Assembly (NCBI GenBank): GCA_964549765.1
Contig: CAZJWR010000042.1
Span: 1-33,794, forward strand
Source of the DNA: CAZJWR01 sp964549765
GTDB lineage: Bacteria > Zixibacteria > MSB-5A5 > GN15 > JAAZOE01
Direction of reading: 5' to 3'
Length of the DNA stretch: 33,794 nt
In this document: positions 13,485 to 20,623 of the stretch, one piece after another
Numbering within the stretch: the first letter of the stretch is position 1
Layout of the letters: each line of letters starts with the position of its first letter
Notes under the pieces: generated by a model
Seen by the model: only the letters and a program-made list of their open reading frames with translations
What the model was told of the DNA's origin: nothing
Databases searched by the model: none
Translations under genes and position numbers: made by a program

Positions 13485-15314
13485 ATGAAAACGACTGAAT
13501 CATATAAGCCGACTAATCTTCCGGGCAAGCCGGGCGTTTACATGATGAAAGACCGCCACGGGAAGATTATCTATATCGGCAAGGCCAAAAATCTCAAGAA
13601 CCGGGTCAGTTCGTATTTCCAGAGCCGGGGCGCTGCCGACCCCAAAACGGCCATCATGGTTTCCAAAGTGGCCGACGTTGAACTGCTGGTGACCGATTCC
13701 GAAATCGAGGCGTTGATCCTCGAAGCCAATCTGGTCAAAGAACATAAGCCGCGCTACAATGTCAACCTGAAGGACGATAAGCATCATCCGTACCTGAAGC
13801 TGACTGTCAACGAGCCTTTTCCGCGCCTGATGGTGGCCCGGCGGGTGATGCGCGACGGGGCGCGCTATTTCGGACCTTATACCAACGCCGCCGGGATGCG
13901 CCGGACCATGAAATTTCTGATGCGGCATTTCGGCCTGCGGTCGTGCAATTTCGATATTCCCTCGCCGACCGGACGGAAATACAAGGTCTGCCTGGATTAC
14001 CATATCGGGCGATGCGCCGGGCCGTGCGAGGATTTCGAATCGCAGGAGGAATACAAGAAGCACGTCGAGGCGGTGATCATGTTTTTGTCGGGCCGCCGTA
14101 CGGACTTGATCCAAAGGCTTCGCGAAGAAATGCAGGAAGCGGCCGACGAGGAAAGGTACGAGCATGCCGCCCGTGTGCGCGATACGATCGAGGCGATGGA
14201 ATCGGTGCGACAAAAGCAGAAGGTCGATTCGGCCGAGCCGATCGACCGCGATGTGATCGCCTTCGCCCGCGACGGCCGCGATGCCGTAGCCGTGGTTATG
14301 CAAATCAGGGAAGGCGTCCTGATCGGGCGTCAGGATTTGCCGCTGCGCATCGACACCGATGTCGCCGACGGCGATCTGCTGGCCGGATTCCTCAAGCAGT
14401 ATTACAACCACATGGAAGATTTGCCGTCTGAGATATACCTGCCGTGCCCGGCGGATGAAATGGAATTGCTGGAGAACTGGCTTTCCGATACCAAGAGATC
14501 GAAAGTGCGGTTCATCTCCCCGCAGATCGGCGAGAAATATCATCTGGTGATCATGGCCGAAAAGAACGCCCGGCTTTTGCTCGACGAAATGATGATCCAG
14601 AAACGGAAATATTCGGAACGTGTGCCGGAAACGGCGGCTGCGCTCCAGAAAGTCTTGCGGTTGAGCCGTGCACCGTTGACCATTAGTTGTTTCGATATTT
14701 CCAATCTCGGCGCTACCGATAAGGCGGCGTCGCTGGTATATTTCGAACGGGGCAAACCCAAGAAATCGGAATATCGTCATTTCAAAATCATAACGGTCGA
14801 GGGACAGGACGATTTCGCGGCCATGCAGGAAGTCGTCAGCCGTTATGTCGACCGCCGTCTGGAAGACGAAGAGCCCCTTCCCGACCTGATGATGGTGGAC
14901 GGCGGTAAAGGGCAGTTATCGGTTGCGAAAGCGGTGCTGGATGAGCACGGTCTGGCCGATCAACCGATTATTGGCTTGGCCAAGAAGCTGGAGGAGGTTT
15001 TCGTTTCAGGCCAAAGCGATCCGGTTTATATATCCAAGACATCGCCCGCGCTGAACTTGCTCAAACGAGTGCGGGACGAGGCGCATCGTTTTGCCATAAC
15101 TTATCATCGCAAGCTCCGCAGCAAACGGACGGTCGGGTCGGAACTCGACCAAATCCCCGGCATCGGCCCGGCCCGGCGGTCGGCGTTGCTGAAGCATTTC
15201 GGTTCGGTGAAGAAGATCAAAGAGGCATCGGCCGAAGACCTGGCGTCGGTCAAATCGATCCCGAAGGAATTGGCCGCCAAAATCCACGAGCATTTCGCTG
15301 CGGAGAAGGCCTGA
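13485..15314 (+). CDS. uvrC: Excinuclease ABC subunit C
   Basis: 609 residues, the full UvrC length. It makes the dual incisions in nucleotide excision repair. Domains in order are GIY-YIG nuclease (PGVYMMKD...IIYIGKAKNLKNRV, about 15-95), a four-Cys cluster region (C-14-C-7-C-3-C within about 155-185, as in Fe-S UvrC proteins), UVR helix pair (about 205-245), RNase H-like nuclease (CFDISN and MMVDGGKGQ Asp residues) and C-terminal helix-hairpin-helix (IPGIGPARRSALLKHFGSV). The ATG at 13485 has no close Shine-Dalgarno. A TAATAT eight nt upstream of it raises the possibility of leaderless expression, but no -35 is visible. Confidence 0.97.
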   Translation: MKTTESYKPTNLPGKPGVYMMKDRHGKIIYIGKAKNLKNRVSSYFQSRGAADPKTAIMVSKVADVELLVTDSEIEALILEANLVKEHKPRYNVNLKDDKHHPYLKLTVNEPFPRLMVARRVMRDGARYFGPYTNAAGMRRTMKFLMRHFGLRSCNFDIPSPTGRKYKVCLDYHIGRCAGPCEDFESQEEYKKHVEAVIMFLSGRRTDLIQRLREEMQEAADEERYEHAARVRDTIEAMESVRQKQKVDSAEPIDRDVIAFARDGRDAVAVVMQIREGVLIGRQDLPLRIDTDVADGDLLAGFLKQYYNHMEDLPSEIYLPCPADEMELLENWLSDTKRSKVRFISPQIGEKYHLVIMAEKNARLLLDEMMIQKRKYSERVPETAAALQKVLRLSRAPLTISCFDISNLGATDKAASLVYFERGKPKKSEYRHFKIITVEGQDDFAAMQEVVSRYVDRRLEDEEPLPDLMMVDGGKGQLSVAKAVLDEHGLADQPIIGLAKKLEEVFVSGQSDPVYISKTSPALNLLKRVRDEAHRFAITYHRKLRSKRTVGSELDQIPGIGPARRSALLKHFGSVKKIKEASAEDLASVKSIPKELAAKIHEHFAAEKA

Positions 15315-15363
15315 GTTTCATTCAAGTGGCGAAAAGCCGAATTTCCCGGAATCTGAAAATCCC

Positions 15364-15391
15364 TTGAACTTGGTCTGCAAAAATATATATT
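15364..15391 (+). promoter_or_regulatory. Promoter of the ferredoxin-archease-rtcB run
   Basis: TTGAAC (15364-15369), a 16-nt spacer and TATATT (15386-15391). The predicted start near 15398 is 40 nt before the ferredoxin ATG. A second TATATT lies at 15403-15408 without a suitable -35. Confidence 0.55.
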
Positions 15392-15437
15392 CCCGCTCGT
15401 AGTATATTATCATCTCTGGAATGTAAGGAGTCCGAAT

Positions 15438-15623
15438 ATGGCGATGAAAATCACCGACGAATGCACGGAATGCGGCCTGTGCCTGCCCGAATGCCCGACT
15501 GAATCGATATCGGAAGCGAGCCCGTACAAAATCAATCCCGATACCTGCAATGAATGCGAAGACCGCGAGGGCGGACCGCAGTGCGTGCTGGTCTGCCCGG
15601 TCGAGTGTATCGAACCGGCGTGA
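15438..15623 (+). CDS. Small 2[4Fe-4S] ferredoxin
   Basis: 61 residues. Two cluster motifs are seen: CTECGLCLPECP with the CxxCxxCxxxCP spacing, and a second set with CNECEDREGGPQC, where eight residues separate the second and third Cys, then CP. The longer insert in the second motif is typical of YfhL-like and Allochromatium-type ferredoxins. It acts as a soluble electron carrier, partner unknown. AAGGAG at 15425-15430 lies seven nt before the ATG. It is followed after 48 nt by archease, so one transcript is plausible. Confidence 0.93.
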   Translation: MAMKITDECTECGLCLPECPTESISEASPYKINPDTCNECEDREGGPQCVLVCPVECIEPA

Positions 15624-15671
15624 TCACACGCGGAATATCGTCAATTCGGGACGGCAATTGCCGGCACCGTC

Positions 15672-16106
15672 ATGAGAAAATTTGATATAAACGACCGTTA
15701 TACCGTATCCGATATCGGCGTGTCGCTGCGAGCCGACAGCCTGACCGAGCTGTTTATCGCCGGGGCCGAGGGGATGTTCGAAATTATTATGGGGGCGCGG
15801 CCCACCCGGCCGGCGGTTGCATCGCAGGCGATTGATTTGCACGCCGATTCGGCTGAGCAGCTCATGATCGATTGGCTGTCGGAGCTTTTATATGGGTTTG
15901 ACACCAATGGGCTAATTCCCGTACATTTCGATATCAGCGTCTCGCGAACCGATAATGATTCGCGAGTATCCGGGACAATAGGTTATTGCCGATACGACCG
16001 CGACACCGATAATGCGGAGCATGAGATAAAGGCGGTAACCTATTACAAATTAATGATTCAAAAGGACGGCGACCTGTATCGCTGTGACGTGGTGTTTGAC
16101 CTATGA
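15672..16106 (+). CDS. Archease
   Basis: 144 residues, full length. Archease is the activating cofactor that helps RtcB become guanylylated and turn over. Family features visible are the N-terminal SDIGVSLRADSLTELF, the central Asp/Glu-rich helix MIDWLSELLYGFDTNG, then KAVTYYKLM and the terminal VVFDL. It overlaps rtcB by four nt (ATGA), so stoichiometric coupled synthesis is likely. No Shine-Dalgarno is evident in front of the ATG. A GGCAATTGCC palindrome occupies that position instead. Confidence 0.93.
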   Translation: MRKFDINDRYTVSDIGVSLRADSLTELFIAGAEGMFEIIMGARPTRPAVASQAIDLHADSAEQLMIDWLSELLYGFDTNGLIPVHFDISVSRTDNDSRVSGTIGYCRYDRDTDNAEHEIKAVTYYKLMIQKDGDLYRCDVVFDL

Positions 16107-17551
16107 TGAAGATGAACAAGATCGCGGAAGGCATCTGGGAAATCCCCACCGGCGCCAAGGAGGGGATGCGGGTTCCGGCGCGGATTTTGTCGTCGGAAAA
16201 ATTGATCGGCGGCATCGACGAAGGCGTCCTCGATCAGATCACCAACGTCGCTTGCCTGCCGGGAATCCAGCGTTACGCCATATGCATGCCGGACGCCCAT
16301 CGCGGGTACGGTTTTCCGATCGGCGGCGTGGCCGCCTTCGACAGCGATGAAGGCGTGATTTCGCCCGGTGGAATCGGTTTCGATATCAATTGCGGCATGC
16401 GCCTCATCCGAACCAATCTGACCGTCGATGACGTCAAGCCCCGGCTGGATCACCTGATGAAGGAGCTTTTTCAGGCAGTACCGTCGGGGGTGGGGACGAA
16501 AGGATCGGTCAGGCTCGACCGTAATGAGTTCCGGAAGGTGATGACTGACGGTTCGCAATGGTGTCTCGATCGCGGCTTTGCCACCGAGAACGACGTCGAT
16601 CATACGGAGGGTCAGGGCAAGGTTTCGGGCGCCGATCCCCAGGCGGTGTCGGATAAAGCGATGGCTCGGGGGATCGATCAGGTCGGCACCCTCGGATCTG
16701 GCAACCACTATCTGGAAATCGAATTTTTATCCGAGGGCGACCTTTTCAGGCCGGAAATCGGACGGGTTCTCGGTATCGAAGACATCGGTCAGATCATCGT
16801 CGCGATCCATTGCGGCTCGCGCGGTTTCGGGCACCAGATCGCCACCGATTATCTCAAGATATTCACCCAGAATGCGGCCAAGCACGGACTGGTTTTTCGC
16901 GATCGGGAACTTGCCGCGGCGCCGATTCATTCCCCCGACGGAGTGGCCTATTACGCCGCCATGGCCTGCGCCGCGAATAACGCCTTCGCCAACCGCCAGG
17001 TGATTACGCATCATATCAGGGAATCCTTTGCCAAGGTATTCGGCAAGCCCGCCGAGGCGATGGGGCTGTCGACGATCTATGACGTTGCCCACAATATCGC
17101 GCGGTTCGAAAATTATGATATCTCGGGGCAGACCAAACGTCTGTTGGTGCATCGCAAAGGGGCGACCCGATCGTTCGGCCCCGGCAACAGTGAAGTGCCG
17201 GCCGGTTATCGGGGTGTCGGCCAGCCGGTGATCGTCGGGGGATCGATGGAGACCGGCTCGGCGATTTTTGTCGGCACAGCCGACGCTGAACGGGATTATT
17301 TCGGATCGACCCTGCACGGGTCGGGACGGGTCATGTCGCGCACTCGGGCCAAGAAACAGGTCCGGGGCGACAAGCTCCAACGGGACATGGCGGCTCGCGG
17401 CATTATGGTCCGCACCAAGAGCCTTTCGGGGCTGGCCGAGGAGGCGGGATTTGCCTATAAGAATATCGACGACGTCTCGCGGGCCGTCGACGATCTCGGC
17501 CTCAGCCGTCTGGTGGCCCGGTTTCATCCGCTGGCGAATATAAAAGGATAA
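16103..17551 (+). CDS. rtcB: RNA-splicing ligase RtcB
   Basis: 482 residues, full length. RtcB joins 2',3'-cyclic phosphate (or 3'-phosphate) and 5'-OH RNA ends using GTP and divalent metal, for tRNA splicing or RNA repair. Conserved blocks are MPDAHRGYGFPIGGVAAF, GGIGFDINCGMRL with the metal-binding Cys, GTLGSGNHYLEI, HCGSRGFGHQ, HRKGATRSFGPG, GGSMETGSA and STLHGSGRVMSRTRAKK with the His that carries GMP. Several start codons lie within the first four codons, and the one overlapping archease is given. The 4-nt overlap makes the partnership explicit. Confidence 0.97.
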   Translation: MMKMNKIAEGIWEIPTGAKEGMRVPARILSSEKLIGGIDEGVLDQITNVACLPGIQRYAICMPDAHRGYGFPIGGVAAFDSDEGVISPGGIGFDINCGMRLIRTNLTVDDVKPRLDHLMKELFQAVPSGVGTKGSVRLDRNEFRKVMTDGSQWCLDRGFATENDVDHTEGQGKVSGADPQAVSDKAMARGIDQVGTLGSGNHYLEIEFLSEGDLFRPEIGRVLGIEDIGQIIVAIHCGSRGFGHQIATDYLKIFTQNAAKHGLVFRDRELAAAPIHSPDGVAYYAAMACAANNAFANRQVITHHIRESFAKVFGKPAEAMGLSTIYDVAHNIARFENYDISGQTKRLLVHRKGATRSFGPGNSEVPAGYRGVGQPVIVGGSMETGSAIFVGTADAERDYFGSTLHGSGRVMSRTRAKKQVRGDKLQRDMAARGIMVRTKSLSGLAEEAGFAYKNIDDVSRAVDDLGLSRLVARFHPLANIKG

Positions 17552-17614
17552 GTCGATTTGGGTTGCCGGATCGCGGGACTTTAGATACATTGTTAGATTT
17601 TCGGTGCGGCGGGC

Positions 17615-17700
17615 AAAAAAAAAGAGGGTGCATCCTGGTTGGGTAGAGGGGGCTAGGAAACTACCCAGGGACAACAGAATGTCACCCTCGCAATTCTTCC
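17615..17700 (-). ncRNA. Candidate small RNA ending in an intrinsic terminator
   Basis: Read on the minus strand, GAGGGTG (17689-17683) pairs with CACCCTC (17630-17624). This helix extends through CAT/ATG with one bulge and encloses a second 7-bp helix (CTACCCA/TGGGTAG at 17661-17667 and 17640-17646) with a 14-nt loop. Nine T follow (17623-17615). A perfect TTGACA with a 17-nt spacer lies just upstream, placing a start near 17700 and an RNA of about 86 nt. The alternative is that this is only an elaborate terminator for the cysteine synthase-DUF1573 operon, whose last stop is at 17824. Confidence 0.45.
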
Positions 17701-17706
17701 ACATTC

Positions 17707-17735
17707 AGCTTACGATTTAGCGAAATACTTGTCAA
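17707..17735 (-). promoter_or_regulatory. Candidate promoter of the small RNA
   Basis: On the minus strand, TTGACA (17735-17730), 17 nt and TAAGCT (17712-17707). The -35 is perfect. The -10 keeps only T, A and the final T, like other promoters in this window. Confidence 0.4.
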
Positions 17736-17823
17736 TAATAATTTTCGAAATTTTCTCCACTTACGGTTCACCGTGACTTCGTCGGCCGTGCTGCTCATCG
17801 GTCGGGACGGATGCGTCGCGATT

Positions 17824-18528
17824 TCAATACTTATTCAACGTAATCGGAATCGATGCTTGATATGACGTGTCGGCGCGGGTGAATTCGAGCACGGCGCAAC
17901 TATATGAATATCCCCGGGGCACCTTGTCCCATATCGGGCTGAGAGTGAACTCATGCGATTGTTTCCCTTTGAGGGTAAATTCGGTCTCGGACGGAACCAA
18001 TATGGAATCATGATCAATGAGCACGGCGAAGTCGGTCTTCATATCAGACAGGTTCTCCACGGTGAATGTTTGCTCGTTTTTTCCGGGAATGAACGCGGTG
18101 AGGGGAGGTGTGATCTTCAGCGTTCGCGGGGTTTCCCCGGCCAGGGAACTGATATAGAGCACCATCACCGGCAGGGAATCGTAGTCGGTGGTGATTTTGA
18201 TATCCCGATTGGTTTCGCCGAAGTACGTTTTCGAATCGAAACCGACTTTCAACAGATACGTCTCGCCGGGCGGGACGGCGACCGGCCCTTTGGGAACGGT
18301 GGTGCATTCACAGTCGGCATCAATGGAGAGAATCGTTACGGTATCCTTATGCTGATTGGTCAGGGCGAAATGATGCGTCACCTTGGCGTCGCGGGGCATC
18401 ATGCCGAACAACCAAATCATTTCCGAAACCACCAAAGGAGGTTCCGGTTCATAGTCTTGCTTGACGGCGCCGATGAAGCCGACGGCGAGTAACAGCAGGA
18501 AGATTACGGGCGGGCGAAATTTCATCAT
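17824..18528 (-). CDS. Exported DUF1573 protein
   Basis: 234 residues with a signal peptide (FRPPVIFLLLLAVGFIGA). The DUF1573 domain, an Ig-like fold common in Bacteroidetes and relatives, is shown by VTHHFALTNQHKDTVTI, the DCECTTVPKGP Cys motif and VPPGETYLLKVGFDSKTYFG. A second beta-rich repeat follows to the C terminus. The biochemical role of the family is not established. The start at 18528 overlaps the upstream PLP enzyme stop by four nt (ATGA), replacing a longer frame that would run 20 residues into it. GAGAAGG precedes it. Confidence 0.88.
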   Translation of the reverse strand: MMKFRPPVIFLLLLAVGFIGAVKQDYEPEPPLVVSEMIWLFGMMPRDAKVTHHFALTNQHKDTVTILSIDADCECTTVPKGPVAVPPGETYLLKVGFDSKTYFGETNRDIKITTDYDSLPVMVLYISSLAGETPRTLKITPPLTAFIPGKNEQTFTVENLSDMKTDFAVLIDHDSILVPSETEFTLKGKQSHEFTLSPIWDKVPRGYSYSCAVLEFTRADTSYQASIPITLNKY

Positions 18529-19517
18529 AGTGTTCGAGCCTTCTCGGTGACGGCAAATCCGTGCCGGGACATCCAGGCATCGGAAAAGCATTTGGAGATG
18601 TAGCGCTGGGCGGAGTCGGCGAAAATGACGACGACCAGATCATCCGGCGCCAGGCTGTCGGCTATCGAGAAGGCGGCATAGGCGGTCGATCCTGAAGATC
18701 CACCCGCCAGGATGCCATAGGTGCGAGCCAGCTTCCGGGCGGTCACGAAAGAATCCTCGTCGGAGACGGTGATGACATCGTCGATGACCGACGGATCGAG
18801 AGCCTTGGTAACCATGTCGGAGCCGATACCCTCGACCAGATACGTGCTGGTCGGGCCCAGCGTACCATGCTTGATATAATCGGCGAACAACGAACCGGGG
18901 GGATCGACGGCGATTGATTTGACGGCGGGATTCTTCTCCTTAAGGAATTTGGCTATACCCGAAAGAGTGCCGCCGGTGCCGATGCCGGCCACGATATGTG
19001 TGATTTTGCCCTCGGTCTGTGTCCATATTTCCGGGCCGGTGGTATGGTAATGAGCTTCGATATTTTCGGGATTGTCGTACTGGTTGAGGTAGAAATAACC
19101 GTTGTCCTTTGCCATTTTGCGCGCCAGTTGATAGCAGCTTTTGGGGTCGTCCCACGCCGCCTCGGTCGGCGTAATAATGACTTCCGCGCCCAGCGCGCGG
19201 AGGGTGTCGACCTTTTCCTGGCTGGTTTTTTCAGCAGTGGTCAGGATGGCGTTCAGTCCATAGGCGGCGGCGACCATGGCCATACTAATGCCGGCGTTTC
19301 CAGAGGTGTTGTCGATGATGGTATCGCCCGGTTTGAGCCGTCCCTCGGCCAACGCCTTCTCGATGACATACTTGGCCATGCGATCCTTGACCGATCCGCC
19401 GGGATTGAAATATTCCAGTTTGGCCAGTATCAATGCTCCCGGCTGAGTGGAATCGCTGTTGATTTGTACCATAGGCGTATTGCCGATCAGGTCGAGATTT
19501 TTCTTGGCATACTGCAT
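18525..19517 (-). CDS. PLP-dependent cysteine synthase / cystathionine beta-synthase
   Basis: 330 residues of fold-type II PLP enzyme. Lys44 in GGSVKDRMA forms the Schiff base. NTSGNAGISMA binds the substrate carboxylate and GTGGTLSGIAKFL binds the phosphate. The YHTTGPEIW segment and the C-terminal YISKCFSDAWM resemble cystathionine beta-synthases, including the O-acetylserine-using MccA type, more than classic CysK. The regulatory CBS domains of the animal enzyme are absent. I therefore leave open whether it makes cysteine from sulfide or cystathionine from homocysteine. The ATG is preceded by AAAGGAAAGGAA. It is the first gene of a two-gene unit with the DUF1573 protein. Confidence 0.88.
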   Translation of the reverse strand: MQYAKKNLDLIGNTPMVQINSDSTQPGALILAKLEYFNPGGSVKDRMAKYVIEKALAEGRLKPGDTIIDNTSGNAGISMAMVAAAYGLNAILTTAEKTSQEKVDTLRALGAEVIITPTEAAWDDPKSCYQLARKMAKDNGYFYLNQYDNPENIEAHYHTTGPEIWTQTEGKITHIVAGIGTGGTLSGIAKFLKEKNPAVKSIAVDPPGSLFADYIKHGTLGPTSTYLVEGIGSDMVTKALDPSVIDDVITVSDEDSFVTARKLARTYGILAGGSSGSTAYAAFSIADSLAPDDLVVVIFADSAQRYISKCFSDAWMSRHGFAVTEKARTL

Positions 19518-19543
19518 TGACGATTCCTTTCCTTTGACTTGAT

Positions 19544-19570
19544 CTTATACAATTGAAAGCCGCGATTCAA
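19544..19570 (-). promoter_or_regulatory. Possible promoter of the PLP enzyme gene
   Basis: On the minus strand, TTGAAT (19570-19565), a short 15-nt spacer and TATAAG (19549-19544), 26 nt before the ATG. The spacer is shorter than usual, so support is weak. Confidence 0.3.
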
Positions 19571-19595
19571 CCTTTTTTTCGTTTCCGATATATCC

Positions 19596-19624
19596 TTGAC
19601 AAACCAATTTTTTGCCTCTACCAT
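19596..19624 (+). promoter_or_regulatory. Promoter of the SPOR lipoprotein gene
   Basis: TTGACA (19596-19601), 17 nt and TACCAT (19619-19624). Transcription would start near 19631, giving a leader of about 32 nt. It is divergent from the PLP enzyme gene. Confidence 0.6.
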
Positions 19625-19652
19625 GACAGAAACCGTACCATGATAGAAACCA
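19619..19652 (+). repeat. Tandem 17-bp repeat over the -10 box
   Basis: Two adjacent 17-bp units (19619-19635 and 19636-19652) match at 15 of 17 positions. The first contains the TACCAT -10 box and the second starts with the same TACCAT. The A ending the second copy is the first base of the AAGGAGG Shine-Dalgarno. Confidence 0.6.
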
Positions 19653-19662
19653 AGGAGGCCGC

Positions 19663-20139
19663 GTGATACGGATAGGAATCATAGGCATTCTGATACTTGC
19701 TTTGGCAGTGACGGGATGCAGCAAGAAGAAGGAAGAGGCGCAGGCGCTTCAGAAAGAAGCGGCCCAGGACGAGGCGGCGATGGCGATGGATTCGCTGGCA
19801 CAAAAACCGCCGGTAACGGATACGGTCGCCGAGGTCACTCCGAAACCGGTCACCCCACAGGAGCCGGTCGAAACCAAGCCGGTTGAGTCGGGATATCCGC
19901 AGGAAGAGGGATTTGTCGTGCAGGTCGGGAGCTATCTCAATCACGATTTGGCGACGAGTATGGTCGGGAAATATAAAAACCGCGGTTATGATGCCTTTCT
20001 CGTCCCCGTGGAAGTCGACGGCCAGGAGTTCTACCGACTACGCATAGGCGTTTTCGATACCTACGCTGAAGCCAAGCAGGTCGGCGAGCAATTGGCGGAC
20101 AGATATTCGGCCGTGTACTGGTTAGACAATAATCAATGA
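19663..20139 (+). CDS. SPOR-domain lipoprotein
   Basis: 158 residues. A lipoprotein signal ends at ALAVTGC (Cys19). A charged Ala/Glu/Lys segment and Pro/Val/Thr linker to about residue 80 follow. A SPOR domain (GFVVQVGSYLNHDLA...YRLRIGVFDTYAEAKQVGEQLA) occupies the rest. SPOR domains bind denuded glycan strands of peptidoglycan, often at division sites. The start is a GTG at 19663, supported by AAGGAGG five nt upstream. It overlaps the next gene by four nt. Confidence 0.9.
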   Translation: MIRIGIIGILILALAVTGCSKKKEEAQALQKEAAQDEAAMAMDSLAQKPPVTDTVAEVTPKPVTPQEPVETKPVESGYPQEEGFVVQVGSYLNHDLATSMVGKYKNRGYDAFLVPVEVDGQEFYRLRIGVFDTYAEAKQVGEQLADRYSAVYWLDNNQ

Positions 20140-20549
20140 AAAGTCACACCGAGTACCTGACCTTTCACGCCCGGTCTCGACGCGAATATTCCAATATCAC
20201 GTCCAAAGTGGAAAGCGCCGTCGCGGCGTCCGGCGTTCAGGAAGGGATGGTTCTGGTGTCGGCCATGCATATCACCGCCGGGGTGTATATAAATGACGCC
20301 GAAGACGGCCTTATCGCCGATATCGACGAATGGCTGGACAGCCTGGCGCCGTACGGGAAGGATTACCGTCATCACCGCACGGGCGAGGACAATGGTGACG
20401 CCCATCTCAAGAATCTGCTGATCGGTCATGAAGTGATTATTCCCGTCACCGGCGGACGGCTGGATTTCGGACCGTGGCAGCAGGTTTATTACGCCGAATT
20501 CGACGGCCGCCGCGATAAGCGGGTTATCATCAAGGTAATGGGTGAATAG
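20136..20549 (+). CDS. YjbQ/UPF0047 family protein
   Basis: 137 residues, the family length. Conserved features are LVSAMHITAGVYINDAEDG, the YRHHRTGEDNGDAHLKN segment with clustered His and Asp, and LDFGPWQQVYYAEFDGRR near the C terminus. Some members complement thiamine-phosphate synthase mutants, but the physiological role is unsettled. The start overlaps the SPOR gene stop (ATGA). It is followed by a terminator, so SPOR lipoprotein and YjbQ form a closed two-gene unit. Confidence 0.92.
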   Translation: MKSHTEYLTFHARSRREYSNITSKVESAVAASGVQEGMVLVSAMHITAGVYINDAEDGLIADIDEWLDSLAPYGKDYRHHRTGEDNGDAHLKNLLIGHEVIIPVTGGRLDFGPWQQVYYAEFDGRRDKRVIIKVMGE

Positions 20550-20574
20550 GCAATATTCGCAGCGCCCGACAAAT

Positions 20575-20603
20575 AAAAAGCCCTCCTCGCGGAGGGCTTT
20601 TTT
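20575..20603. terminator. Bidirectional terminator
   Basis: A stem of GCCCTCC/GGAGGGC with a TCGC loop is flanked by A5 on the left and T6 on the right, so it works on both strands. It lies between the convergent YjbQ and S9 peptidase genes, 26 nt and 21 nt from their stops. Confidence 0.93.
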
Positions 20604-20623
20604 CGTTTACCTGCACAGCCTGT

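Noticed and set aside
13500..14780. A 426-codon open frame on the minus strand, antisense to uvrC
   Set aside because: It lies wholly opposite the well-conserved uvrC coding sequence, has no recognisable domain and arises from the GC-rich codon pattern of the true gene.
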